DNA of 64,000 nt from assembly GCA_033816765.1 (NCBI GenBank), contig CM066290.1:372001-436000 (forward strand), written 5' to 3'. The notes under the pieces are model-generated. The model did no database searches and was not told the origin of the DNA. It saw nothing but the letters and a program-made list of their open reading frames with translations. Of the stretch, positions 30,607-41,041 are shown one piece after another (within the stretch, counting starts at the first letter, position 1; each line of letters starts with the position of its first letter). A program made the position numbers and the translations under genes. The stretch comes from Nothopassalora personata. Lineage: Eukaryota; Ascomycota; Dothideomycetes; Mycosphaerellales; Mycosphaerellaceae.

Positions 30607-31601
30607 GCCGACGCCGGCCATGAATGGAGCAGTACCGCTTACCCTCTGCTATGCACGTGTATCGAATGGGCGTGCACGAGCAGTCCTGGGTAACAGGATA
30701 TAGCATGGACAGTGTAACTTCCATGGCACTGGGGAACCGCAACTTTGGGTACAGCCAATGAGACAAGATTCCACAGCAGAGTAAGCAAGGCCATAAGCGT
30801 GCGCAGTGGCATCACCGACTTTACCGAGAGCGCGCAGCAGCTTTCTTTGTGTCAAACGTCAATGCGTATCATCGTACCGTTTCTCTTCCCTTACAGGGTA
30901 TCGCTGCTGTAACTACACTTCTGTCACCTTGAGTGTATCCAGCTACCTCCCGAAGCATCAGGCAGTCCGTCGCTTCGACTAGCATGCTTCGCAGAGATCA
31001 GGAGACGATATCTCAAGCGACACGACGCCATCTCGCATGCGCTGCGGCATTTTGTGTGCTGCGCGGCAAGCAATCAGCAAGAAATCTAGCAAAACCGCCT
31101 TGGATCCTGTCATTCACTCGCAATCGTGCTAACACCAGCCTAGATTGCCGCTAAAAACGGCGATCAGCAGAAAAGTGCTGGTGTGGAGAAGCGCAGGGCT
31201 GAGCATCACCACACGACAAGGGTGACCTCACTTCTGGAAAGAGCAGGAGAGCCAACGCACAAGCCACCTGGGTTCGAACGACTTCCATCACGGCATCGCG
31301 CGTGTCACTTCTCGGCTTCCACCCACGACCACCCACACACCTACATTAAAACACCCACTCCTTCACCACCACCAGTCACTCTTTGGACACTCCGCTTCTG
31401 CACAACACAACACTCAATTCCACATAAATACGACCACAACTCGACTCGACTGCTCTTACCGTCCAACAACATCCTATCCAACAACAACAACAACAACAAC
31501 ACAACATTCTCGCGTATAGCAGCGACGCTGGCACCGCCAAGCGAGTTCATCAGAGAGCCGACTCGACACCTCGTCGTCAAGATCAGAGAGCCGCCATAAC
31601 A
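30607..31601. other. Intergenic, 995 bp, with a CAA-rich leader
   Basis: No gene is seen. From about 31,460 to 31,505 the sequence is CAA/AAC repeats (CAACAACAACAACAA), probably in the 5' UTR of the next gene. Confidence 0.5.
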
Positions 31602-32588
31602 ATGTCGACTACCCCTTCTTCACGCATCGGCCGCCAGCCTGTTTACCGCCGCCCATCATGGGCACACACCGAGGCCTCCTACAAGCACTACATGCGCAAG
31701 GATCTCGCCGCCGACCGCTCTCCCGGCGCCGATCACGGAATCGACACCTTCTCCTACGATGAGAGCCATCTTCCAGAGTGGAAGATGCCGGCCGAACTCT
31801 ATGAGCGCCTTCCGGAGAACCTCAAATCGCAAGTCAGCGAGTGGGAGTGCGCTGGCGCCGCCGTCTGCACATCCCTTGAGCGCATCCAGCGACTCGAAGA
31901 CGAGGCAATCTACCGCGCCTACCCTGAGAAGTCGAGCCGGCTGGCATCACTTTCACGTCAGGGCTCAATTCAGAGCTCTACCGGCCCAGGTGCTGAGACT
32001 CCGCCGATGAGTTCGCCCATCTCACCAATCCCAGAGATGCCTTCCTCGCTGTTGCCACTCGAGAAGATGTCTTTCGATACACTTCCACAGCGCCGGCACA
32101 TTGTCGGCATGGAGTCGCCGCCATTCACCCCAGCCGACAGTCACGCATGCCCAACACCCATCTACAGTGGCATGGACAAGAACATGCCACCAGATGCCAG
32201 TGCGCTCACCCGTCAACTCTCGCCAATCTCCATGACGAGTCGGAGCCGCGCCGAGTCCAGCTCCACCTGGGCTGACTCGAGCACCTCTGGCACCGCACTC
32301 TTCGACGAGAACGCCTGGGAGACCTACCTGGGTACGTTCAACGCCGAGCTCGAGGATCTTCGCAAGTACTGCTGGGCACGATTCAAGGGTGCTGGCCACA
32401 AGATCGACCAGACTCGGACCGAGCTGGCCTACGAGAAGTCAAACCACCTCCTCCTTGAAGACTTCAACAAGTGGTGGGCCGAGACCAAGCCCAAGGTCGC
32501 CGAGTACGACCGCAAGCAGCGTGAGCTTGAGGCGCCCACCATCGAGCTTGTGCGCATGGAGCGCATGTCGCAGGGGTTGGCAGTCTAA
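31602..32588 (+). CDS. Conserved-looking fungal protein of unknown function, Ser/Pro-rich
   Basis: 328 aa, single exon, ATG at 31602 preceded by the favourable context AACA. Residues 1-110 are mixed helix and charged, including FSYDESHLPEWKMPAELYER and a likely helix around CTSLERIQRLEDEAIYR. Residues 110-235 are disordered and rich in Ser, Pro and Thr with many SP sites (MSSPISPIPEMPSS), so phosphorylation is plausible. Residues 240-320 form an aromatic, charged helical segment (WETYLGTFNAELEDLRKYCW, FNKWWAETKPKVAEYDRKQ). No signal peptide or membrane span is seen and I recognise no family. Steady C-ending codons and full openness support a real gene. Confidence 0.8.
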   Translation: MSTTPSSRIGRQPVYRRPSWAHTEASYKHYMRKDLAADRSPGADHGIDTFSYDESHLPEWKMPAELYERLPENLKSQVSEWECAGAAVCTSLERIQRLEDEAIYRAYPEKSSRLASLSRQGSIQSSTGPGAETPPMSSPISPIPEMPSSLLPLEKMSFDTLPQRRHIVGMESPPFTPADSHACPTPIYSGMDKNMPPDASALTRQLSPISMTSRSRAESSSTWADSSTSGTALFDENAWETYLGTFNAELEDLRKYCWARFKGAGHKIDQTRTELAYEKSNHLLLEDFNKWWAETKPKVAEYDRKQRELEAPTIELVRMERMSQGLAV

Positions 32589-33206
32589 GCTGTGGGATCA
32601 CGGAACGACACGGGTGGAATTCAGGACACGAATATGTTAATGTGACCAGACTTTCCGTTGTGCATGCCCAGGAAAGGATGAGGGATTCTGGCTTTGGCGT
32701 TACGGTCGAAAGACACCATTAGCGAAAGCGCCAGCGGACTTGGAATTGCTTGTACCTAGAGGCCTGATCTCGCGATCACGGACGGGATCGGAATAGAAGA
32801 CAACGCTGGTCGTTGGTCGATACGCACATATGCACTTTCTATTTTTTATTCACACCATGCAAAGTATCTTCAAGTCCGGCCTCATCGGCTGGGGTCCGAA
32901 CAGCGCTTCGAATCTCCGCTCCGACGGACGTTGTCCCTGTCGCTGTCAGCGATTCTTGTCATGAGTGACACCTGTCACCAATTCTTGGTCCGAAATCATC
33001 GCATAGCACTTCTTTGCTGTTCCTAGCACTGTTTCGCTACATGTATTTCCGCTTAATCACCACTCGCCATCATCATCACCATCATCGTCATCATAATCAT
33101 AATCATCATCGTCATCATCATCATCATCATCATCTCATTACCTCCATCAGACATGCTCTCATCGCAGACGGTCGTGAGTTCAAAAGCTCCGCGTTCCGCC
33201 ATCACC
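32589..33206. other. Intergenic between convergent genes, 618 bp
   Basis: Holds the 3' flanks of two genes and a CAT/ATC microsatellite (33,067-33,136). No gene is seen. Confidence 0.45.
33067..33136. repeat. CAT/CAC trinucleotide microsatellite
   Basis: Imperfect (CAT)n with CAC, CGT and AAT interruptions, about 70 bp, downstream of the E3 ligase gene. On the plus strand it produces a spurious polyhistidine ORF and on the minus strand polymethionine; neither is taken as coding. Confidence 0.9.
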
Positions 33207-35805
33207 TCACATTTTCCTGGTATGATTACTCGGAAACACGCCCACCCGTCCAGCATAAACCCCGACACTCCAATCGGTATTGAGATCCTCACACTCCCAA
33301 ACTTCGGCATTCCGTGGGAAGGTTAGCTCATCGGGGTTTTTTGCCGCAGGGAACCAGCTCCAGCATGCTACTCTTCGCGAACCTGTCCCTGTTGCAGACT
33401 CTGGCGGTGCAGGAGGCACGTTGTTTCCAGGTTCCTCCTTCAACCTCCACCCTCCGACTGGATCTCGGATCGTGTTGCGAACTTGTCCTTGCGCTGTGGT
33501 GGAGAAGCCGACGATGGACATGCGATGGTTATTCAGACAGCGGCGCCAGCCGTTGGGTCCGTTGGCGGTGGAGATCTTGCCGGTCGAGACGAGGGAGTTG
33601 TAGCAGGTGGTGCAGATGTCGTAGTCGCCGGCGCTGCATTGGTAGCAGTGGAATCGGGTTGATGTCGAGGGGATGTCGAGGGTGCAGATGTCGCAGGCTG
33701 TGATGGCGGGGACGTGCACGAAGCTGTGTTGTTTCAGGTGGGGGAGGGGGAGAAATTGGAGCCGTGATGGGTCTCGGGAGGAGTCTGGTGGGAGAGTGCT
33801 GATGTGTGCTATGGGGAGGAGAGGATGTGTGCAGTGTTTCCCGCGGAGGACGCAGCTGTTGCAGAAACCCCAGGCGCCGTCGAGGCATGTGGCGCAGTAC
33901 CAGTAAGTTTTGTTGGCGTTGCTGAGGCAGGACTCGCAGAATGCGCCTTCCTCCGGGTTGCATGTCGCAGCTCCGTCTGTTGAAGGTGATGACTGGAGCT
34001 TGTAACGTCGCGGTGTCAGAATATGTGGATAGTCGTAGCCTCTGGGATACCCTTCTGGCGGTGCTTCACGTTGGTACTTTGACAGCGCGGCGAAACCGAA
34101 GCCAAACCAATGATGACACCCTAGGCCGCTACGATAGCATCGAAGGCATATATTGAAGTTCCCGTCACCGCATTTGCAACAGTTGTAGTGGAGCTCAGTC
34201 TCAAAACTGGGCTTTGCGCACCGCGCGCAGGTCAACGATGGCGGCATGGGTGGTTGTGGTGTTCTCAATTCAACGCTTTCGGGAGCGAAAGTGGACCTCG
34301 ACACTGCGGGTCGGACTGACTGTTGGGCAGGAGTTATCTGAGCCGGGACATGGGTATGAATTGCTGATGTTGGTACCTGACTCGTGCTGACACTTGGAGG
34401 ATTTGTCTGGCTTCGAGGTGGTTGATTCTGAGAGGCTCCACTGGAAGGCCCGACTGAGTCGTCGACAATGCCTGATACTAAAGTTGATGATCCACGTACA
34501 CGCTGAACGTCACTGTGCATTCCTGAGGGATCAGTCGTGCTGCGAGCATTACTCGACGACGCGCGTGGCCGCGATGGCTGCATGTCGCTTGGTCTCTGCC
34601 CTGCCGATAGGTCTGTCACGGAACGTGCAGCTGGTACGACTTCGTTGGGGGTTGAGTTGACCTCACCGGAAGTGACTCTGCGACTGGTGGTTGAGCTCGC
34701 AGATCTCCGCTGACTGCGCTCTGCTCCGGTCCCAGTCTGGTCGAAGAGATGAGGTCGGCTAATTGGAGGACGTGCCCGTGGTTCTCTTGATTGCTGCTGT
34801 TGTGATTGCGAGGTGTTCACACGACGCTGGTCCCCCCCGGGACTTTCTGGTCGAGATGCTCGCGATCGTGAAGAACGGTCGTCGTGTTGACCTCTTTCGC
34901 GATTCCTGGATCGCTCACGATGCCTTTGTCGTCTTCGATATGCCTCAGCGATGCGCTCTGTCAGCTCCTCTTCTTGTGCTGGCGTGAGGTTGTCAATGTC
35001 GATGCCATTTAGGAGACCTTCGTTGTAGATTGACTGCAGTATCTCCTGTTGTACATCCTCCGAGCTGATATCTGAACCACTCAGCAGGCTCCGTAACGAA
35101 GGCTGGTGCCCAATCTGCCGATCCTCGACAGACTCTTGCCTCGTCGCCTGGCGTGCCACCCACCGATTGGACTCTTGCTGCCGTCCAAGCTCTTCTGCCG
35201 CGTGTCGAGACGGGGGGCTTGTTCGTCGTTCCTGGCGCCGTCGCTGCCTGTCTCTGGGTGCTCTTTGTGTCCTTCGCCGATCCGCGCTGGGATCCACACT
35301 TGCCATGCTCAGCTCCCGGACTTCTGCGATCAGTCTCTCATCCTCGCTGTCGTCCTCTTCGCGCTGTATATGCACAGGAGGCAGCACATCATCTCCCGGC
35401 TTGTAGTGCTTGCGCATCTCCTCTTTCTCTTCCTCGGGCTTTTCCCGACCAGGATTCGCTCGGAGATATCCCTCCAGCAGCGTGGACAGCCGCCAGTCGG
35501 CCTTGGTGGCTCGTACGGTGTCGCGACATGATGGGCAGGTATATGGATGCTTCGATCGTCTGTCGCTGACGGCCGAAGCCCGCTGCCACGTGAACCATTC
35601 TTGCAAGCAGCAGCCGCAGAAGGTGTGCAGACAGTCGAGTAGTGTCAGAGGTTGATAGAGCATGTCGGTGCAGATCTACGCTTCTTGGTTAGGTCGCGTG
35701 CCGGTCGATAGACACATGTGCAATTCCAGGAGAATCGCTCACACTGCACGTCAGCTCCTTTTCCAGGTCGACTCCATTTTCTCCACTACTGCTTGCTTCC
35801 GCCAT
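33207..35805 (-). CDS. RING-type E3 ubiquitin ligase with ZZ fingers and SH3 domain (2 exons)
   Basis: Spliced as complement(33207..35675, 35743..35805), 843 aa. Exon 1 (MAEASSSGENGVDLEKEL) ends TCS and joins to ICTDMLYQPL across a 67-bp phase-0 intron. This completes a C3HC4 RING: C20, C23, C36, H38, C41, C44, C68, C71. The middle is Arg/Ser/Gln-rich and disordered, with a short helix rich in Glu (TPAQEEELTERIAEAYRRRQ). Three Cys-rich ZZ-like modules follow (CARCAK..CYRSG; CESCLSN..HCTHPLL; CDICTLD..CYNSL). The C-terminal about 55 residues (WSWFPA..GVYAGRVGVFPSN) are a clear SH3 domain. It is likely a cytosolic ubiquitin ligase that recruits proline-rich partners; its targets are unknown. 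Confidence 0.88.
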
Positions 35806-36708
35806 CCTGAAGCCCAAGTCTACGTGCTGTGCCTGCAGGAGTCCAGGAAAACGCAGCAGACTACGTTTCAGGCGGAGCTGTCAAGGCAAGACGATCGCCA
35901 GTGGCTTGGGAGATGCGTTGTCAGCTGCACGTTATATGACCCAGTAACAAAACAGACAAAAAAGCAAAGCGGCTGCAACGCAAGAAGCAATTTAATATAC
36001 CAACCTTACGGAGTGGAACATGTGAGACGTGCTGGTCGAGATATCGTTATCTTGAATGACGCTATCTGGTTGTTTGAAGGGAGAGATGATGGAATACTCC
36101 ATGTTTCGGCCGCTTCAGAGTGTCGCGCCCAGCACCAGCATCTGCCGTCGACATCCAACCATGCGATCCGATCCACCCACACATCCAGCCTGCATTCATC
36201 TCACATCAATCTCATATCAACCCGATCGCCCTCTCAGCCTCGCAATTACTCTTCATCATCGACCGAAACGCCGCTGGTGGTTTCGTACCTCATCATCTTC
36301 CCGCCATGCTGCTCGACCTCGACCCGATATCCGCTTGCCACGCCACGCCACGCCAAGCAGACGTGCCATCTGCGCCCTCCCATCGCTACGACGATGCTGC
36401 GGCAGGCACATACAAATAGAGTTGCCACCTGCTACACTCCATTGGATCGCAAACGCTCATCTACGTCTTGCCTCTCGTGCATGGCATACTCCGCAAACTA
36501 TACACTACGTTGACACGCATGTACCAAGGACGCGGCCAGGACGTCCCTAATCGCTTCCAGGCCATGCTCCCACTGCACTGACACTACCTAGCCGCCATCT
36601 GCAGTCCGACTCTGCCATATATGGGAGACTCTTCGTTCCCTGCACACAGTATCACGGTAAGTCGCGCTTCCCAACCTCACTTCGTTCCTCTCGGCAGAGG
36701 TCAACAGT
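35806..36708. other. Divergent promoter region of E3 ligase and phospholipase B, 903 bp
   Basis: Rich in CA/TC words; short overlapping open frames in three phases have no motif. No gene is seen. Confidence 0.45.
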
Positions 36709-38414
36709 ATGGCTGTCCGTTCGCTTATCGCCACCCTCGCTTGGTGTGCTGTTGCACGTGCAGCACCAGCACTTGAAGTACTCGAACCACGTCTGATACC
36801 AGTCGTTGACCTCGACTATGCTCCAAAGTCGACAAGCTGTCCGAGTACTCCGCTCGTACGCAATGCAGACAGTGTCAGTTCTGATGAGAAGAAGTTCATC
36901 TCATCGCGCAAGCCCAAGGCAGACAAAGGCCTCGCTGCTTGGCTGAAGAAGCAGGGCGACTTCCCCACAGCCAACCAGCCTTTGGTCGGCTTCACCTCGT
37001 CCGGAGGTGGCTACCGTGCTCTGCTCGAGACCGCTGGTGTGATACAGGCAATTGACGGGAGAGATAGCAACGCTGGTACTAGTGGTATCTTCCAAGGTCT
37101 TACGTATGAGGCTGGTCTGTCAGGTATGAGCTGTCCCTATTCAGCTTGGAAAGACCAAGCTAACAACGATCAGGCGGAGCATGGTTCCTCAGCTCTTTAG
37201 CCGGCAACAACTGGCCGACGGTATCTTCCCTTCGTGACGGTTTATGGGAAGAGGCATTCCAAGCCAGTCTGCTTCTCCCAGCGAATCTCCTCGCCTCCGA
37301 TCAGTACGCAGAGATCGCCGTCGACCTAACCGCAAAGGATCTAGCCGGCTTCGACAACACCATCGTCGACCCCTACGGTCGCTTGCTCTCCTACCAGCTC
37401 CTCTACGGCAACGACGGCGGCGACAATATCCGCCTCTCCTCCCTCACCAGCCTCAGCAACTTCACCTCTCACAACGTCCCCTATCCCATCATCACCGCCC
37501 TCGGCGTCGACAACAGCTACTCTGGTCAATGCTACCCAACTCTAAACGCCACGCAGTACGAGTTCCACCCCTATGAATTTGGTTCCTGGGACAACGGCGT
37601 CGCCGCTTTCGCCCGATCGCGATACATGGGCAGCGACCTCACGAATGGCAAACCCACCACCTCCAACAAATGCATCAAAGACTATGACAACATCGGCTAC
37701 GTCTTCGGCACCTCCTCCGACATCTTCGCCGCCGCATGCAAACCCATCGAGCCCGTCGCTACCGGCGACGCTCCTCTAGCACAAGTTCTCCAGGCCCTGT
37801 TGAATGAGACCAAGACTCCCGCGTTCCAGGACTTGTTCGGAATTTACCCTAACCCGTTTTACCAGCTGCCCCAAAGCCCTACCATCAACGAGCGCGAGCT
37901 CATCACCATGGCCGATGGCGGTCTTGCAGGGCAGAATGTCCCGATCTGGCCGTTCATTCAAAACCAAGGACGGGTCGTGGACGTTCTCATCGCGAATGAT
38001 AACTCGGCGGACACAACTGATAACTTCCCCAACGGAACTGAAATCCATCAAACCTATCTCAACGCTCAAGCCGCGGGCCTTACGAGGATGCCATATATCC
38101 CTGATGTGGCGGAGTTTGTGGCCAAGGGCCTCAACAAGCGAGCGACGTTCTTTGGATGCAACGACACCAGTAAGATGTTCATCATTTACCTTCCCAACGT
38201 CAACTACACGTTCATGTCGAACCAGCCGACGAGTAAGATTCAGTACTCGGTGGAGGAGACGAACGCTATGATCAATAACGGCAATGCCATCGCGACGCAG
38301 AATGGGGATCGGGAGTGGCCGTTCTGCTTCGCGTGCGGGATCAAGAATAGGGATGGCACGAAGCTCCCGAACGGGTGTGATGCTTGCTTTACGAAGTACT
38401 GCTACCAGAGATGA
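36709..38414 (+). CDS. Secreted lysophospholipase / phospholipase B (2 exons)
   Basis: Hydrolyses acyl chains of (lyso)phospholipids outside the cell. Spliced as join(36709..37123, 37174..38414), 551 aa, usual fungal length. Residues 1-19 are a signal peptide (SLIATLAWCAVARA). The motif SGGGYRAL (98-105) forms the oxyanion region, and GLSGGAW (136-142) carries the nucleophile S138; the 50-bp intron (GTATGA..TCAG) falls inside this motif, so the splice is certain. The catalytic aspartate is in MADGGLAGQNVPIWP. Several N-x-S/T sites (NFTS, NATQ, NETK, NYTF) fit glycosylation. The C-terminus is Cys-rich (FCFACG..CDACFTKYC) and I see no GPI signal. Confidence 0.92.
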
Positions 38415-38564
38415 GCCGCAGTGTCCTTACAGCACGGCATGATAGAGGACTGCTGTACATGAAATAATTGCCACCAATGTGGCGAAGAGACGCTTCACTT
38501 TTCCTGTACCATTCTATTTGGCGCTTTGTAGACATGTTTAACCGTCTTGCAAGTTCGAACGACT

Positions 38565-40469
38565 TCACTCGACCTCCTCCTCCTCATCCTCGCCATCATC
38601 CTCCACCTCCCACGCACCCGTAATATCCGTCCTCGCCCCCGGCGCGTTCTGTGATACATACTTGACAAACTTCAACGTCCCCTTGTCTCTCAACACGATA
38701 CTCATCGTATTCCAGCCTGCAGGGTTACTATACAGAATTCCATCATCTTCGTCATCCGCGGCGGCTTGATACACCGCTGGGTCGGCGTTCTTCTTCTTCT
38801 TCTTCTTCTTCTTCGTCTTCTTCGTGGACCTGCGTTGACCCGCGCCAGTTTGGGACTGCACACTAGCTGGAATTGTAACGCCGTGATCGGATGCGCCGTC
38901 GTCTTCATCCTCGTCGTCGACCTCGTCGCCGGCCATGTAGAGTTCGTAGCCGCCGGGGTTGTCTTCTTCCGCGGTGGAAGTGGCGGGAGTTTGAGAGTGG
39001 GTGGTGCCGCCTTCGGCGCTGGGGTCTTCGTCGGGAGCCCAGCCTGTGGAGGGCGTGATGCAGAGCGTGAACTCGAGCTGCGGCTCTTCACGTTCGTAGC
39101 CTTGCGCGAGCTGGTAATCGAGGCCTTGGCGGAAGCGCCGGGCGAGGATCGAGCAGCGTTTTAGGGTCAGACCGGTGACGAGGGAGAGCCATTTGCGGAA
39201 TGCTTGGGTTGGGAAGAGGGAGTTGAGGAGTTGCTTTAGGGGCGAGTCTGAGTCGGGTGGGCCGACGGTGGAGGCGTGCAGGTACTGGTAGCGGTGTTTG
39301 TGAGGGGGGCGAGAAGTGTTCAAGGCGATGGCGTCGTGAGATTCGTGCTCGAGCGCCGTGCGGAGGGCGGTGGAGAATTTGGGGCTGAGGAAGTCGGTGA
39401 GTTGTAGGACTGATTCTTCGCTGAAGAGGTCGTTGAGTTCTTCGACGGTTTCGGGGGTGAGGTAGTTGGGCGTGATGAATCTGATTAGGTGGTCGAGTTC
39501 GGGTTCCGTGAGTTCGTCGTCTTCGCCCTCTGAGCTCTGGGCGCCATGGCTAGGGTCGTGCCATTCGTGCTGTGGTTCGTCGAATTCATCGGCTTTGCCT
39601 TGGAGTTGTTGGAGGGAGCTCTTCTCGGCGAGTTGTTCTTCCAGACCGGGCTCGAAGCCTTCTTCGCCTTCTTGAGGAATGTGGAACCAGCCACTGATGG
39701 CCATGCGGACCCGGCCTCCGTCGTCTTCACCATCGCCAGAAGCACGATGATACACTTCTTCGACGTCGTGGAAGCTCTCCCCCGGCTGTACTGCGAAGAA
39801 GGAGAGCTGGTTCCAGGCTGGCGGGATGACCTTGGTCCACATTGACTGCGGCAGCTTGAATGTCTTGCCTTCTTGATCTTTGATCTCGTCTGTGGGGTAA
39901 AGGCGAAGTGCACCTCCCCACTCCTCCTTCCAGGGCTTGTCGGGGTCCGTAAGATACAGAATGTAGCTGACTCGCCTGCTGCCGATCACATCATCATGGC
40001 AGAGCAAATGGCAACCCGGAACATAGACATTGACGGCCATGTCGGTCTTCTTGCCGGACAATGCGCCAGCTCCAGAGACTTCCGACACCCATTGCCGGAA
40101 TGCATAGCTATACAGGGCATCTCTCAGCTTCAGCAATGAAGGCAATTTGTCCAGCGCTGAAGCAGCAAGACCGTCCAGATTGGCCAAGTCTCCCGATTGG
40201 TGAATTTTGTATATATCGGTCTCTTTGGGCGTGAATTCGATGTTATTGACAATCTCGTTGCGCACGTTGCGTAGAAGGCCATCGTCCATCAACTTGTGGA
40301 TGACAGCATGCTTGTATGGTCCAGACCCGGCATATTCGCTGGCATAACCGTCCACAATGTGAGCATCGAAAAGACCGGTTCGAAACTTGTCGATGGCGGA
40401 CTGATCGGTGGCAGAACGTTTGTTGCTGCCATTGCTATCACTCTGGCTGGCTTCCGCTTTGCGCTTCAT
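38565..40469 (-). CDS. ofd1: Prolyl dihydroxylase / 2-oxoglutarate oxygenase OFD1 (Tpa1 family)
   Basis: 634-aa Fe(II)/2-oxoglutarate oxygenase that hydroxylates ribosomal protein uS12 and, in fission yeast, controls the sterol/hypoxia factor Sre1 (family knowledge). The N-terminal catalytic half has the metal ligands H158 and D160 in CHDDVIGSRRVSYILYL, then GESFHDVEEVYH with the distal His, and RVRMAISGWFH with the 2-oxoglutarate Arg. The second, non-catalytic OFD1 domain follows (LTEPELDHLIRFITPNYL..). Near the C-terminus is a KKTKKKKKKKKN run coded by a TTC microsatellite. The start MKRKAEAS at 40469 is preferred over an ATG further up, which would translate a GT repeat as THTHTHT. No introns. 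Confidence 0.92.
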   Translation of the reverse strand: MKRKAEASQSDSNGSNKRSATDQSAIDKFRTGLFDAHIVDGYASEYAGSGPYKHAVIHKLMDDGLLRNVRNEIVNNIEFTPKETDIYKIHQSGDLANLDGLAASALDKLPSLLKLRDALYSYAFRQWVSEVSGAGALSGKKTDMAVNVYVPGCHLLCHDDVIGSRRVSYILYLTDPDKPWKEEWGGALRLYPTDEIKDQEGKTFKLPQSMWTKVIPPAWNQLSFFAVQPGESFHDVEEVYHRASGDGEDDGGRVRMAISGWFHIPQEGEEGFEPGLEEQLAEKSSLQQLQGKADEFDEPQHEWHDPSHGAQSSEGEDDELTEPELDHLIRFITPNYLTPETVEELNDLFSEESVLQLTDFLSPKFSTALRTALEHESHDAIALNTSRPPHKHRYQYLHASTVGPPDSDSPLKQLLNSLFPTQAFRKWLSLVTGLTLKRCSILARRFRQGLDYQLAQGYEREEPQLEFTLCITPSTGWAPDEDPSAEGGTTHSQTPATSTAEEDNPGGYELYMAGDEVDDEDEDDGASDHGVTIPASVQSQTGAGQRRSTKKTKKKKKKKKNADPAVYQAAADDEDDGILYSNPAGWNTMSIVLRDKGTLKFVKYVSQNAPGARTDITGAWEVEDDGEDEEEEVE

Positions 40470-41041
40470 GGCCGATGTGTGTGTGTGTGTGTGTGTGGAT
40501 GACGCTTGGGAGATGATGTTCAATACAACTGAAGGGTTTGTTTGTGTCCCTCGAAATGGTCAGTCAATCAGCCAATCGCCTCATGGCACCACCACACACG
40601 CGTTGCCACCGCCGCAGAAAGGTCCGCTCTCTCTCTCTCAAGCCCTCCCTCCTCTTTCTCATGGCCACACCGTGTGGCAACACTTGCATCCAACCCTCAA
40701 ATGACCACACCACAGCAACCCATTTGAGGCTTCGGTGTAGTTCTATCGCTCGGTTCAGACCTTCACCGAGAGACCGAAATGAGGTCAGCAAGGTTTCGGC
40801 AGGTGGAGGAGTGTCTTCTCCAAAAACCATCTCCTCCTCATCTCTGCAATTCAAGACTAACGGGACATAGCAGTAGTTCTAGTGAGGAGATTCTCAATCA
40901 GCCTAATGTATTGTACCGCCAACATCCTGTCACCGGCGAGGTCAATCAATGTTTCAACGCTAGAACCTATATGTTGCATCTTCGAGCCCTTCCGTAAGTC
41001 TTTCTCTCCTACCCGTAAACATCATCATATACAGAAGCATC
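40470..41041. other. Divergent promoter region of OFD1 and GH31 gene, 572 bp
   Basis: Contains the GT repeat and a CT-rich tract (ctctctctctc near 40,629). No gene is seen. Confidence 0.45.
40477..40497. repeat. GT dinucleotide microsatellite in the OFD1 leader
   Basis: (GT) repeated about ten times just upstream of the chosen OFD1 start. If transcribed it lies in the 5' UTR. Confidence 0.85.

Noticed and set aside
33014..33283. Polyhistidine ORF
   Set aside because: Produced by the CAT/CAC microsatellite.
40470..40523. N-terminal extension of OFD1 (THTHTHT)
   Set aside because: Comes from the GT repeat; the family start fits the ATG at 40469.
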